Shown here: positions 1-30,085 of the stretch, in pieces | How the letters are laid out: every line of letters starts with the position of its first letter | How positions within the stretch are numbered: the stretch's first letter is position 1 | Assembly: GCA_907165065.1 (NCBI GenBank) | Contig: OU015544.1 | Location: forward strand, 2,535,501 to 2,599,500 | DNA length: 64,000 nucleotides | Reading direction: 5' to 3' | Source: Caprimulgus europaeus | Taxonomy: Eukaryota; Chordata; Aves; Caprimulgiformes; Caprimulgidae | The notes under the pieces: generated by a model | The model's input: only the letters and a program-made list of their open reading frames with translations | The model's database searches: none | What the model was told of the DNA's origin: nothing | Made by a program: the position numbers and the translations under genes

Positions 1-15297
<15,297 letters not shown>

Positions 15298-18200
15298 TAG
15301 ATGAGATTTTTTTTTTTTCCCAGATCAAAACCTTTTAGAGGTACACGGGGCTGTGATAAAGTCTTATTTGGGACTGAAATTGAACCAACATATATATTGT
15401 CCTTAGAACATATTTATGTGACACTTTGACAAGATCAAGTGTGAAGTGTCACATTTTGTCTCTCTAACACTTGTTCATAATTGACATTGATTTATGCTGA
15501 TCAGCTGAAACGTATATGTAGTCTGATTATATTTATTAATATATAATGTGACTGGAAAATGGGATTGTCTAGAAATACGGTGAACTGTTGAATTCCAGTT
15601 TAAAACAGATGATGAGTGAAGTTGGATATTAAGTATAAAAGCTTATAATTTAACATACATTTCAAGTCTAAAATGTAATCAAGTGTGATTCTGTTTTGTG
15701 AGGCATATGTACTGTTTTACTAATAATACACAGTGCAGTGTGTCAGGCAAAATCACTTGTTAAAAGTCCCTACCATTATCACACAAACTGTAAGTCTGTG
15801 TTTTGTGCTGTCTTCAGGACACAGAAGATATCCAAGTCTTTTTTTGTTTGTTTCTATCAATCCTTTCATTTTTAAGTGTCTGCTCCTGGAATCAGTGTTT
15901 ATGCAGGACTCCCACACACTTCATTATTCTGTAACTGTTACGTAAAATTGTTTTCCTAATGTTGATATTTATTGAATTTTAAAAAGAAAAAACAGTTTTT
16001 TGTTTGTTTTTCCCCTATCTTTATGATTGCAGGTAAGTTAGTAATTTATTAATGACAAATCAGTAGTCAAATTATTTTCTTTTCTTACCTGAGAAAATGA
16101 AATGTTTTACTTGAAAACAACAAAACAAACAAAAACTCCAGTATGCTGTTTGAGCTGTGATTGTTCCTGAGAAGTAGTTTGGAAATACTTAGCCAAGTGA
16201 TGTTACATTGAAAGGGGATTGTTCATAGAACATTAATAGGCCTTTTCTTGCAAAATTAAACTAAAAGAAAAAGAAGAGAATAGAAAAAAGAATGTATTTT
16301 ACTGAAGATCTTAGAGTCAGTTCTTAAAATAAATCTGTTGACTGTTGGGGTTTGTTTTTGTTTCCTGGAAAAACAGATCTTTTGGCTCTTTGTATACTGC
16401 CAGGAGAAAAAAAAACCAAAAAACCCACCAGAAGAAAAAATTAACTTCATAAATTTCTCATGAGGCCTTGCTTTATGTGGTCATTATTTCTGATGGTCAT
16501 TGTCTGTGCTTTGATTCTTCTGCATAGGCCTAGGGGAAAAAAAATGATGTATCTTAGGTTTTTAAGTCTTGTTATGTATGATTTAGAGGTTTTATGAACT
16601 TGTCCTCTGACCTTAGCAATAGTAGGGAGCTATCAAGCCTGAAGGGCACTATGGAAAAGTAGTTGTAAAAATGATAACTCTTGCCTTGTCCAAATACTGC
16701 TGCTGTAACATAAATAAGCCATCAGTTCTAGTAAAATAATTTTCATTCTGAATCTCTTGGGAAGGAGACTCTGAGTTAGATATCCTAATTGTACGTCTTG
16801 CATTCATATTTGTATGATCTGAGATTTTAAAAAGCTATTAAATTAATTATTTCTTTTCAGTGCTGAGACTTGCTTGCAGAATTCACATTATATTTTTTCC
16901 CAGGAAAAATAAAATAACCTTTCTTTTGCATTGTTAACTTTTCACGGTGCGGAAGACTTTTTAAGAATCTTTTCCTACTAAAATATGCACCTAGCAAAAA
17001 GGAAGTTGATGGAAAATAAATACATTTTGTATGTGTTTTAAATAAAAACATTCAACAGTGCCCCAGTAAAGCACTGTCTAATGTGAGGGGTGTTGTGTGT
17101 GAGTGTCCATCACTCCAGCTGTGTTTCCATTGCCAGGTGGGAGCCTCAGTTTTGTGCAGCAGCCTCATTCGAACGTGGCAGAGCCTGGTTTTGGCAGTTG
17201 TGTGAGTTGACTTGTCCCAGGGAGCCTGGCAGGGAGCCCGTGCTTGTGTGCTGGCAGAGGGAGGCAAGCCTGCAAGAAGCGACATCCTAGCTTAGATGGC
17301 ACCTATTTGTCTAGCTGGGTAGTCCTGGCTGGTTTTTACAGCCTCATTGAGTGAAGCTTCAGTTCAGGAAAGCGTTTTAGCAAGTCTGACCCTTAAATGA
17401 TGTGAGCAGTCTCACTGAGCTAAATGTGATTGCTCATGGACTTCAACATCAACTCGTGGTGAAGCCTCCTGCTGATTTGAAATCTCTATGGCTGTTTGAG
17501 CTACTTGGGTTCTTCCTCATTGTATTAATTCCTGAAATTATTTTACTCTTCTGTGGCAAATTGGCTTGCTGATAGGAGTCATCCAAATGACTTAATTACT
17601 GACAGTGTGGTTGAAATAGCGATTGAGCAGATTGAGTAACGCCGAGTCCAGCCTCACCTGTGCTTGAGAGAAGGCAGTTGCTGTACAGCAGAACAGCGAG
17701 CGCCTTGCATGGTTTAGGCTCTGTTTTCTTGACACAGTGTGGCAGTGATTTTTCTAAAGTTACGGGATTACCATCCCAATTTTCAGATTCCAGGTGGGAA
17801 ATAAGAAGTCTGGGTGAGTAGAAGGAAACACTTAATGGCATTCCTGCTTCCTCCTGTGATGAAGATGCCTGGTTTGGAGTATTTCATCTCTGCTGGGTGG
17901 GGATGCTGCTGGATGGCTGTGCCCCTTACAGGCACTGGTCTTCCTAAACTGCCTGGGAAACCACAAGAATTAGTAATGCCTACCGAGTGTTTTCTGGACT
18001 GAATTAACAGTTTGAAAGCCTTGCACCCCTTTCATCAGAGATTTGTCTAGCAGCTATGTAAATCTGTTTGTGTGTGCGTGCGTGGTTTTCGGAGATTGGC
18101 AGCCTGATCGTAAATGAGGGGAATTTCAGAAGCAGAAAGGAGTTATTTTCTTATCAGCGGACTCCTAATGTAAAAGGAATAGCTCACCTCCTTCAGGTCA

Positions 18201-18431
18201 ATAAAGATTTCTATCTACCTGCCAGCCTAGCTAAGAGTTTGGGTGTTGTAATGAAATAAAACAATTTCCGAGTAATAAAATACATCTTTGAGATAACATG
18301 CAGTAAAAAAGGGAAGAAATCTGTTTTAAAAAGAGAAAGAAAATGGAAGAAGATGGCAGTAAATCTAAGGCAAGCAAGCATGTCCTTTTGAAGGAGAAAT
18401 AAGCACTATTTCAGTGGGGCAGCATATTTTT

Positions 18432-18435
<4 letters not shown>

Positions 18436-18462
<27 letters not shown>
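18436..18462. repeat. (TA)n microsatellite
   Basis: This is a 27-nt perfect alternating AT run. It is intronic and likely length-polymorphic. No gene signal is attached to it. Confidence 0.92.
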
Positions 18463-18466
<4 letters not shown>

Positions 18467-21400
18467 TGCAATGTAATGGTGCATGTGTGTGTCCATTTAC
18501 TTTGGCCGTAGCAACACAAGTTTTAAAGATGCAGTGAGCTGCTCTGCATGTGGATGAACACAGAGATTTATTTGCCAGTTGGACGATTAAGGAACATGTT
18601 TTGGACATGAGTCAGAAGGACTAACTACAGCTTTAAGTTTTCACTAGTTTTTACTATATCTGCCATTTCAAAGATACCAAATATAAAGGACACGAGGTGG
18701 AACTCGGTGAGTTTGATGAAATGTGCTGTGCTACCGTGACAGGGGATGAAATGCTAACTTACCACTGAAAAATATACAATTAAAGTCCAAAGAAATCTTC
18801 CAATGTAAGCTTTCAGGATGAAATCTGTAGGCAAAATATTTTTAATAAACCTGATGAATGTAGATATTGTAGTGAAATCTCATACCCAGAAGTTGTTTAT
18901 GTGATAGCTCCTACTTTAAAAATTGGTGGTACTTTAAAAAAAAATTGAATTACGAAGTAATTAAATAAATGCAAAGGAATGTAGAATTATTGAAGTTGGC
19001 TGTCATGATGTATTTGTAAAGGGAGTAAAAATAATTATCGAGATGCCCAAGTAACTTTGTGGTAAGCCAAAATACATTAACAAGGTTGTGCGCTTGTTTA
19101 AACTCCCTTCTAACGAAGCGCTAGCAAACTCTTCAGTTAGATGTAATAACTATTTATTTGAATCTGTCAATTAGCTGAAATGGATAAAACTAAAGCTGTG
19201 CAGGTGTCCTCTTTTTCAGTAATTGGAATTAAATGTGTAAGACTTGAGTGGCTCGAGTTTTAAAGAAAAATTATTTTCTTTCAACCTTTGTTTCTGTATT
19301 CTTAATTAATTCATCAGCCAGGCCACCCACGTGCAGTCTGCAATAACGACCTTTCTCAAGAGTCACCAGTTTTGTGACTGGATGTAAATCTGTTAAACAT
19401 CTAACATGTAGTTGACAGAGAAATATGTGGTCATTTAAAAATAAAAAACTGGATTCTTAATGCTTTTGATAGAGCGATGTGATTGATGAGATACCGTTGT
19501 GTTGCTTTCGCTTCATCCAAAACACATGCAAATATTTGAGGAAATATTTTAAAAATAACTTATAAAAATAAGATAACATGTTGATCTTCTTATGTTTTAA
19601 AATGTGATTGGTGCTTTTTTTCTGTTCCCTATTAACTTTTTATTGCATTAAAGAGGAATTTGCAGAAAAAAATCTGCAGACTGCTGCAGTTTCAAAAGTT
19701 CATTTTCATTCGGTAAGGAGTTGATAACAATTGAACCAGATAAAGATGCTTATCGGGACCAAGAAGCGTTGTGAAACTTTGGTCTGAAGCAAAAAGAAGC
19801 TCCAAGAATACAGCGTATTCAATAATAAAACTTTAACTACAGACCTAATTCCACTGGTCATTAACACCAGTGCTTTTATTTAGAAAAGCAGCTTTCCCAA
19901 AGGCTGATTTGATGTTCTAATGCTCATATATTTGGCATCAATTTTCTTCACTTTTTATATCTACGTGTATTACAGAAGAATTCTTTTTATATATCAATAT
20001 AAAAAGAGCAACAGGATTCCCTCAGAGCATAATGCTGTCTGCCGTACTTTTATTAAAGGAGATCTGTTTTTTGTCAAGAAGACATTTTTGTCTCAGATAA
20101 ATGGTTCAGGCTGAGCACAAGGCTGTTTTGAGTTTATGCTGGATTCTATTAAAAGGAGCGCGGTAGTTAATGCCACAGATTTATCACTTTTAGCCCTTTT
20201 CCACTGATGTTTGACCTTAGCTATAAGTTGGGGGAGGCTAATTGGGGGGGTCGGTATGGAGGGGGTTGTTTCTGTGCACAAGTCTTACAACTGAAGCCCT
20301 AACTTCAGCTCTTTAAATCAGTGGAGACCTTAATAAGTACACATGCAGAAATCTCTCTATTATATAATACTTATAATATATAAATATTGCCAAATCTATT
20401 TGTTTTTATGATGATGGGATTATTCTTTCTTAATTTTGTTAAGAGTCGGACCTGCTTGATTAGATTTGTGTCCATTTTTATTCGTCTTACTTTCATGTTT
20501 TATTTAAAAACATGTCTCCACTGGGATAAGTGGTGTAATTTGCCTTTAAAGATTAAAATAATTGAAGTCATAATTACTTGTGGCTTCTGTTCAGCAGTAT
20601 GGAAAATACAATGAAAAATATGGCATAGGAGAAAAAAGGCTTTGGCTTCAGCTATCTCTTGCCCTCAAAGCAAACACCATTTTCTGATAGTAAATGTAAT
20701 GATCCCCTCAGTGTTTTGTCTGCTTCTCTTTTAGAGGAAGATAAAGAGAACTTGATTCATCTTCGATCAAGTACAGTGTTCCGTTGGACTTAAATAGGGC
20801 TGGCTTGTGAGAGCTGCAGCGTTGGCTCAGCATCTCCAGCTATGGCCTTACTTGGCTGGGTGGTCTTGTTTTAAAATCATGGTGCAGTATTGTGATAAAA
20901 ACTGTTTGGGCATCAGAAATAGGCTGAGTGCTGCTTTACAGGGCCATCTTGGTAGAAGAGCTTTAGTGTTTCTCTCTTGTCCAGTTGTTTTTCTTCAAAT
21001 GGTGTTTCTATTTGTGGGGAACTCTGCAAGGACGATACTTGAGCATCCTTATGAACCTCAGTGACTATGCAATTATGAGAGTAATGCTGAGATTTATGAA
21101 CCTTTTTCAATGAGAGACTTTGTAAGGTCTTTTAATAGTAGAGGGATGAGAGGCCACTACCTTGGAGAATGAAGCTTATTTGGGATGAAAAAAATGGCAG
21201 GCTCGGGATTGCTGCGGCCTTTGTCTGCCCTGTGTGTCAGGAAGCTGAATGAGCTGCTTCCTTCGAGCTTTTTGACAGCACTTGCATGTGTTATTGGGCA
21301 ATTTGTACCACTGTTGTGACTTCCAAGAAAAATTTCCAACTCCACTCTTTTCAGTGGTTACAAACCATAAACTGGCCGAAAGGAACCAGTTGTACAATGT

Positions 21401-22016
21401 CAGTTTTGATTTAATGTGCCATTTCTTCACCTACAGACATGATTCCCTCCAGCACCTTTTGCAGATAGCGTCTTCCCCTTCAGCCGCTGCAAGAAGTGGT
21501 TTCCAAAATTTGTGAAGGCTGTGGCATGAAATCTGTGCTATTTGATCTGTCCCAATTTCTATAAACTCTTGTACCGAGGCAGTTATATCCATTTAAAGAT
21601 CTCTAATACAGAAAATAATGTATTCCAGTATAAACCATCTTGTGTTGTATCAGCATAATTTTGTCTTCCTTAAGTTGTATACAATGGTGAAAATTGTACT
21701 ATGATGTCAAAGCTCTACAAGCTCTAGATTACCACGTGATCCAGGCTTTTGTTTTTGTGACAGGTTTGGAAGGGACATTTCCAAAGAGGCTGCTTTGGTT
21801 GATGATGTAGTTAACTGCTGTAATTCCTTTGGATTTTGTTGGGTTTTTTTTTGTAGTGTTGAAATTGTAAAAAGTGATGCATATTTTCCCCAACTGTGCA
21901 CTGCAAGAGTGCAGGGAAAGGACATGACAGATCTAGCAGTGCAGCCTGAAGATATAAATACAATATTTTTAAATTTTAAATATTTTTTTATGTTGATTTT
22001 TAATAAGATGAATAAC

Positions 22017-22034
22017 TTTTTTTTTTTTTTTTTT
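22017..22034. repeat. T18 homopolymer
   Basis: This is an uninterrupted run of 18 T. It could be the tail of an old retroposon inserted on the minus strand, but no body is recognisable beside it. Confidence 0.85.
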
Positions 22035-24477
22035 CAACTTCATGGTACCTTGCACAAGCAAGTGTTGTTTCCATGTGTGTGTTTCAGAAGCATTTGCATT
22101 CTGTGGCCACAGTGGGTAGGGAGTGACAGATATCAGATGTCAGGAAAGGAGGTGGTGTGGCACCATTGCAACCTCAGTTTCAGATTCTCCACTATGTAAG
22201 GATTTCCAGATTTTTGAGTAATGAAGGTGTTTGGGAGTTTTGTTTTTTGTTTCTTTAAATGGACTAATGCAGCTCCTTTTAGATTAAACACAAAGAGTGT
22301 TTTTCCAGGAAGATAACTTTAAGCAGTGATTAAAAAAAACCCCATTGTAAAGCATGGAATCAGTCAGCATAGCATACAAATAGATTTGGGCTTTATTGTT
22401 TTTTCAGATTGGTACATTTGAGGTGTTTCACAATTTTTAGTGTTGTAAAATTTTTACTTTGTATTGTATTTCCAGAGAGGAAAAAAAAAATTAAATGTTG
22501 TCTTACCATCCAGAGTGTTCCTTGGCTGTTGGATAGGGGTTATATGTTGCAGGGAGGATAAGTGGTTCATTTATCATTAGGATTTTTGGTTTGGTTTTGG
22601 TTTTTTTTAAGCCATGCTGAATTAATGCAGTCTACAGTCTGAGGCCTGTGAAATAAGCTACATAACTGGTTTTAGCAATGATTTGTTGTTGATACCTACA
22701 CATTTCTAGATTAAAATTTTTCTTTTACAGACTAGATTTAAAAAAACCTTTCTATTTCTGTTGTAAAGGTGTTTTATGATGTTAATTTATCATTATCATG
22801 TATCTTTAATTAGAGCAAAACGTTGAGGATAAGACCAAGTTACCTAAAAGTGGAAGGAATGAAAAGATGATGTATAGGAGTGATTCAGTGCAGTTTATAT
22901 AGGCTGAGAAAAGAACACTGGTTCTTTGAAAAGCTCTTAGGAAGATCTCCAGACCCTTTGGTTAGTGGTTCTGGAATAAGCACGAAATGCTGACAACGGA
23001 AAGCAAAACCATAATTGTGCTTATGTGACACTGCCAAGTAATTTGAACATTGAAAGTCAGGCAGGCACAGGCCTCTCCATCCATATTACGTGACTTCTTT
23101 AAACGTTTAAAGATGATTTCTCTTTTTGAAGCATAAAAATATCTTCAAATTATTCTGATATCTGTTAGGAATAGGAAGTATTAAAAACCTTTCAGATTAT
23201 TTTGAAAGCAGCAGACAAATTATTGTGAACTTGAAATGGGAAATTTTGCACTATCTTGTTAAGAAGGTGGTTTTTTGCTAACCACAGAAACCCTTTTATT
23301 AAGTCCTTTTCTGACGGATCTTTCTGATTGTTTTACTTAATTTAGGCTTTAACATGATGTAACCAAGGAATGAAATACTTCTCCAGCTCTTGCCTATGTT
23401 TTGTCTGCACATCTTTTGGTTCTCCTCTATAAATCTAAGAGTATCTTTTCCTTTTCATACAGTTAGAGATTAGTGATGTGGTGTCCTTTTGGAGGTCCTT
23501 TTGAACGTCTCCACAGTCAGCTTTAGTTTTGACTGGCCCAAGTAGTTTTATCAGCTTCAAACAGCCTTTTGTTTGAAAAACCAAAAGCTCACCCTTTCTC
23601 CCTTTCTCCAGAAGATGTTGCACAACACAGATCTCAGTCCAGATATTTCCCTTTCCTCTTAATTTCCCTCTGTTGTAAAAACTCTCTCCTACCTTTGAAT
23701 TGCTTTTTTCTTCACAAGAAGGTATTTTATGACAGCGTAATTTCTTTAAGGGGTTTTGATTGACAACCTTTGTAGTTGAATGTCCACTGAGGCAATTTCA
23801 AGATGGAGAAAATTCTTGTAATCTGCATATTTCACATTGCAGCTACTTTCATACACACTCCCAGTCCTTAGCACTTCTTGCATCCTTTGGAAATCCAGGT
23901 ACCTCCAGTCCCTCACCGCTCATTAGCAGAATGCAAGCTGTAGTGGTCCTACCTATGCCACCGGTGGAAAGGAAACCCATTATCTTTAATGGGTTTTTGG
24001 TCTGTTTTTCCACTTGTTTGCCATGTATACCTTGAATCCTTCCAAAGAAAATACTGATTTATGGAATGGTTCAATATTCCCTTTTCTTTGTGGGGGGGAA
24101 TAACCTCCCTACATAGACATACAACCCTCGCTCCAACGGCCACAGAAACCTTAAATGTCACTTCTGAGTGCTTGCATACAGACTTTTGTAGTAAGCTTCT
24201 ATGCAGCCATTACCACTTTATGTAGCAAAACAGTAATATTTTTCCATTTTGCCTTATTTGACTAAGATAAATAAATAGAGAATCCAGGTATAAAGTGCAT
24301 AATCCTTTCCAGTTATTTGAGCATCTCATGTGTCTGTATCTGAAAAGATTAGAGAAGATTGTTTGTATTTAGTTCACATGCAGTTGTATTTCTAATTCAT
24401 ACCACTGTGTATATCTTATAAAACAATTCCTGTATCAGTAAGTTGATATTTTCTTAGATGTGTGGGTTTTTTTATAA

Positions 24478-24762
<285 letters not shown>

Positions 24763-26519
24763 TGAGTCATACACAGGTTAATTTGTCTTTTCTGGAGATT
24801 TCCAACTTAAGCAACTGTTATACTATGGTGTAGGTGAGAAAATTCAGGCTACCACTTCAGATATAGCAGAAGTACTAAGGAATTCTTTTCTGTTGGGTAT
24901 CCTGCCACCAGATGTTCTGATCAGCAGGTATCAGCACATGTATTAAATCACACTCCTCCATAAATATGGAAATGAAATGAGTTGTTTCACTGGCACCATT
25001 TTAAAAGTAATTTACACTGCTGTTATGTGTTTTGTTGATGAAGAATTTGTGAAATCAGCTATAATCTGAAAATACTTCTAAGAAACTCAAAAGTACCCAC
25101 TCCTCTCCTTCCTCTTTATAAATGGACAGTGACTGTGGGCAGCAGAGATAACTACAAATCTTGTCTGTTAATAAATCTTATTAATTTGACAGTTGACACA
25201 TTTACTACTATATCTATAGACAGCAAAATTAAAGGGGGATTGGTTGATTGCAGTAGTAGTCAGTGAAATGGCCAGTGACTCGCAAATGCTGTGGAGATCT
25301 TGAGGATGAAGTCACATTTCAAAGCATAAAACTGAATGTCTGTCATTTATGTTTTCACTTTTACTGACCAGTTGGTCTTACTCTGAGATCCCATCTGTTA
25401 TGTCAGAACTCTTTAATAGTCGTGTGCAGTTCGCAGTGTTTTCAATGTGAGTTTTTGACATTACAAAATGTATTCTCCTCTGACTGAATTTCCTTTTTGT
25501 GGATCTCTGTGCATTCAACTGAGAATCAACTGTGCCAGTTCCAGAACAGTAATATTTTTGCTTTGTAAAGTGGTAGAAAGATAATACCTAGAGATGAGCA
25601 GTGCTAATGAATTGAAATAAATACAGCTGCTTAAATTAGAATGCTTTATAGATATTAATTAAATGCCTCTTTAAGACAGTTTTTATGGTTGTATAAATTT
25701 AAGGGAAACAGAATGTTTATGCAAAAGCAAATTAACTTCTCACTCTTTAGATTGAAGGATATATGTCCATATTATTGGATTATGTATATTATAATCAAGT
25801 TCCTTGGTTTGCCCAGGTACTAAAATTACAATCCTTTGTATATGATATAGCAGACTGCTACCTTACATCTAATGGTGCAATAAGAGACTTAATGGCAAAA
25901 TGCTTATTCCAATTAATGTTATTTTTCACTGATTGCAAATTATGTGTGTTATGAGGTATTTGTGGAAGGGATGATTCCCAGTAAGGTACTGAATCAAATA
26001 GCTTAATTTCATCATGTCTCATTGCATGGGCCCACGAGCTCCACAGGTATTCAGGTCTGTAAAAACTTCTGAAAAAAATCAAAACCAAAGCCACCACTAC
26101 CACTGGAAACTGCTGGAGGTCAGTGGCTATGGAAGGTGCTTATATATGATTTTTGTGTAGTAAACCAGTAAAACAGTGCCACAGCCATTTTAAGCTGTGT
26201 TTTAAAGATACATTTTTTACATTCCCGCTGTTTGTTTTCATACTGAACAAAGAGCTTACAGGGATAAGTTACTTGTGATAAAACAGCAGTGCAGAATGTA
26301 GGGGTATCCTTGTGAGAATAACTCCTGTAGGGTGATCAGAAAACAACCCAGTGGGAAGGGAAGAGATTTGCTAATGTCAGTAAATAAGACAGTCATTTTT
26401 TCCCTAATCTTTCTTTTTGAAACCAAAAAGAAATCCTTTACTGCATTTAGTGTCCAAGATAACGTTATGATGGGCCTGATTGCAAGTCTGTTGCAAACAA
26501 TGGCAGGACTCTTGCTGAT

Positions 26520-26539
26520 GGGGGGGGGGGGGGGGGGGG
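26520..26539 (+). repeat. G20 homopolymer
   Basis: Twenty consecutive G residues follow ttgctgat. A run this long can fold as a G-quadruplex in the transcript or the + strand. It is also a likely site of sequencing or assembly length error. Confidence 0.9.
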
Positions 26540-29330
26540 TGTCTTTTTAGTTTGTTTGTTTTGTTTTGCTTTGATTTTGAGACTGAGGCTTATTTTTTCT
26601 TCCCAGCAAGGTAAATAATCTGTGTGGAGCTCCCAGCTGGCAGGGAGAGCTTACTGCACACGCAGCCTTTTCCATGAGCTGTGTTACAAGGCAAAATCAC
26701 GAGAGAACAAGCAGAGGTGTCTCTGCATCGCACTTCATTGTCCTGTGGAGACATTTCTAGAGTGACTTTTGCTGGCATTAGATCTACCTTTTGTTTCAAT
26801 TTAAGGCAAATCTATTGAATTTTTTCTTTTCAATTTTTGAGATATTTGAAGAAAGAAGGAACTTGGCATACAGTTAGCTTTTCTGTGCGTGTTAGATCTA
26901 TGACTGCTCTGCAAATCTGGTTGAATAATAAAATAACAAACTTGAAATACCATTTCTGAGTATACTTAGGGGGCACTGTAGGTTTTTTTAGTGCTGCCTA
27001 GCATGTCCCTGTATATCTCTTCCAGATCCTTATGTTAATAACAGCTTGCTTCTCAGTCAGTTGATTTGAGGGAGACTGTAAAAATCTCAGTCTAAGACAT
27101 ATAGCAAACCATGCTGAACATTAGGAAGAAAAAAAATAAAACCATAAAGGAGTAAAAGTGCAGTTCCTGGTGGTTTAGGTTTTCTCTGTGTTTTTTCCTG
27201 TGTACATCAAATGTTAGTTTTGAGAAAAAGTTGTGATGGTTGCTATGGGGAGTGGGTTGCTGGACTTCTTAAAGGGGTGGAGAGAAGGGGAGGGGGAAGC
27301 GTTTGTACTACAGCTGAAAATTTGTGGCCAGGCATCTCATCCACAAAATCCCTCAGTCCTGTGGAATTTCTAAAAGCTGGGTCCCTGCATATATTGTTAT
27401 TGTCTCCCTGCTGGATGTTTTTCATTGTAATAGGTAAGATATGTGGTAGTTCCATAAAAGTGAAAAAGAACTGGTACTCCTTTGCCATTTGTTGCTGATT
27501 GAATCTTTGGGAAGCAGACATGAAATACTAGCTGGGTCCTTATTCTAGTGGTAAAAATAAAAATTATGATGTGAGCCTCCTTAATCCGTTCTCTTTGCCA
27601 GTTGTGTTGTCAGCTTTGGTGACAGTGTTTCTTCTGGCTGGTGGGCACACTTCCTATGTCACGTTCTTGTTCTGTTTTTGGAAGTGTGCTGAATAAATCT
27701 CATTCCAAGTTTCAAGTTCAGGTGACTTGGCACTGTTACTTGTTTTCTTTTTTTCTTTTTTAATTGCTAGAATATCAGTATTTCATGTATCCTTTTCTTC
27801 CATAGGAAATCAACACAGTTTTTCTATAAACTTTATTATTTGTCAAAATAATGATTTATTTAGCTAATGCTGTATGTGCCAGTGACTGTTGTGACTTACA
27901 TGAAGATAAAGTCCCTCTTCTGAAGCGCTTGTGTTTTGATTTTTTTAGACATCCATCCAATATTGAATAAATTAAATGAATGTTATTTGGTAATAATTTA
28001 GCATTGCCAAGTGCTGTGGAAGAGATGCTGTGTATTAACGGGAAAAAGGGATCTGATTTTGCAGTGTATCTGCTTAATAAGGAATTCATACACATGGGAT
28101 TTATTTATTTTTTACCACAACCCCTTCCCATGAAGTGACGCTTGCACCACAGTATGTGGCAAGGGTACTGGCATGTCAGAGGAAGGAGCTGTGGGGCCCC
28201 GCTGCAGGTGATGAGCAGAAATGGGCTCCTGCCAGCAGAGTAATTCATGCAACTTGGAAATAGCCAGCAGAGCGGCTGGATTTCGGGGAGCTGTGGCTGA
28301 TGGACCCTAGGCTGAGCTCTGCCGATCCGCAGAGTCTTCCGAACGGCAGTCGCTGATGTCTTCTGCTTGTAGCACTGCTCTGTAGTTGTTTGGGAGAATA
28401 ATAATATTTCTTCAACCTAATCAAGAAGAATCCATGTCTAAGGAGAAAGTCCCCTCTCTTTAGACGTAGAGAAGCCACGGTGAGGGGAATGAGCTGCGTT
28501 CTCAGAGTATTTGGTTCGTATTTGAACACCCATCCGATCGTCTGTGCAAAGCAGCTGCTGCTGACTTGAGAGCACCGTGTCCCCTCTTTCCTTGCTGAAC
28601 AAAGGAAGCAGCTTCTAATTTTTAGGAAGACTTTAAGCCTTTTATTAAAACTTTTCAGGATGAGAGTAAATAATACAAGGAAGTGAAGTAGTGATATGAA
28701 TAGACTGGGGAGTTTATTAATGTACCTCTGGAATGTATATTGATGTGGTGGAAACAAGAGGCTTATACTTACAAAGAGACTCTAAGAACAGTTACTTTAA
28801 TTCATTTATTAAATGAAAATCACATTAAGCTTTTGTGTGGATGCTTTTACTTAGCATTAAGATTGGCTTGATTTATTTTAGCTTGAATACTCAGCTTTGG
28901 ATTAATTGAAGGCCAGTTTACTGTGAACAGAGTGTCCAGACAAAAATTTAGTGCTGTTTACTAATTCACATTAGCCAATTTAGATTAATTTTTCAGACTG
29001 CATCTGTGTAGATATGCTCCCAAACCAATCTCTCATATTTTTCCTGCTTATATTTTTTAAATAAAATCTTGATACCTTTAGATTGGGTCCTGGAACAAAG
29101 CCTGTGTTTCTAGGATAACAGTCAATACACCTTGGCCACACAAAAATAATGTCGGATGTTGTGAGCTGAACTGAGCTGCAGATAATGTCACCTGCATGTT
29201 TCCCCTTTTTGTGATGGAGATGTGTACTCTGTTACTGCAGTTTACAGGACAATGTAGCCTTCCAGCATTTCTTGGAATGATGATTTGGCCTCTTCCAATA
29301 AATGTAAGATATTTAGAAATGTACATTGTG

Positions 29331-29366
29331 TACAACCAGTAACAATTGTACAACCGGTAACAATTT
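29331..29366. repeat. 18-bp tandem duplication
   Basis: Two adjacent 18-bp units, tacaaccagtaacaattg and tacaaccggtaacaattt, differ at two positions. This is a small local duplication inside the intron. Confidence 0.85.
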
Positions 29367-30062
29367 TCTGTTGTATAATGAAAATAGCACTATTGACACT
29401 AAGGTCTATTTATTATGATTGAATTTTTACCATAATTAAAATGTAGCCAGGATTAAAAAAAAGTTTTGGTAAATATGTTCTTGCTATTAAGATGTTTATC
29501 AATACAACATTATGCAAGAATTTGTCATTCAGAGGCTTTAAACTTTTGTATGTATATAATATATATATTTATGCATATATATATCTGTATGCATTTTATA
29601 TTTAATATTTATATATTTAATATTTAGATATTAAAAACCCCAGGTACAAAGCATTTGCAGAATGTCATAGTCATTGTGGTATCACAGAACAGTCCTGGCT
29701 GCTCCATAGTGTGTGTCGATGAGAGCTGCTTATGTGCCCTGGACTAAATTTTTAAAAGTACATTTAGAAAATGGATTTCTTTCAAGTATGTTCAGGTTCC
29801 TGATTCTCTAACTAACTAGTATTTGCAATCCTGTGCATTCTGGAAAAGTATTTTCATTGATTCTTATCAAAAAATATAAGAAAATAATACTTTTGTTTTT
29901 TTCTCTGTGTTAGTTTTGGGAAGTCCGTAGAATAGCGTAAGCTTTATGTTTCACTCCTCTCTATCTAGTTCTTTTGTGTGATTTTGCAATGCCTAGTTTC
30001 TAAAACATTCATCTGGTCACTGGATATATTTAAAGGGACTGACATACGTACAAACACGCGTT

Positions 30063-30085
30063 ACACACACACACACACACACACA
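30063..30085. repeat. (AC)n microsatellite
   Basis: This is a 23-nt perfect AC dinucleotide run, intronic. Confidence 0.92.

Noticed and set aside
28245-28757. 170-codon open frame on the minus strand
   Set aside because: It is the longest non-repeat frame, but one of this length is about what chance gives in 64 kb of six frames. No domain, signal pattern or family resemblance; no promoter or splice context. Worth a PhyloCSF check but not called.
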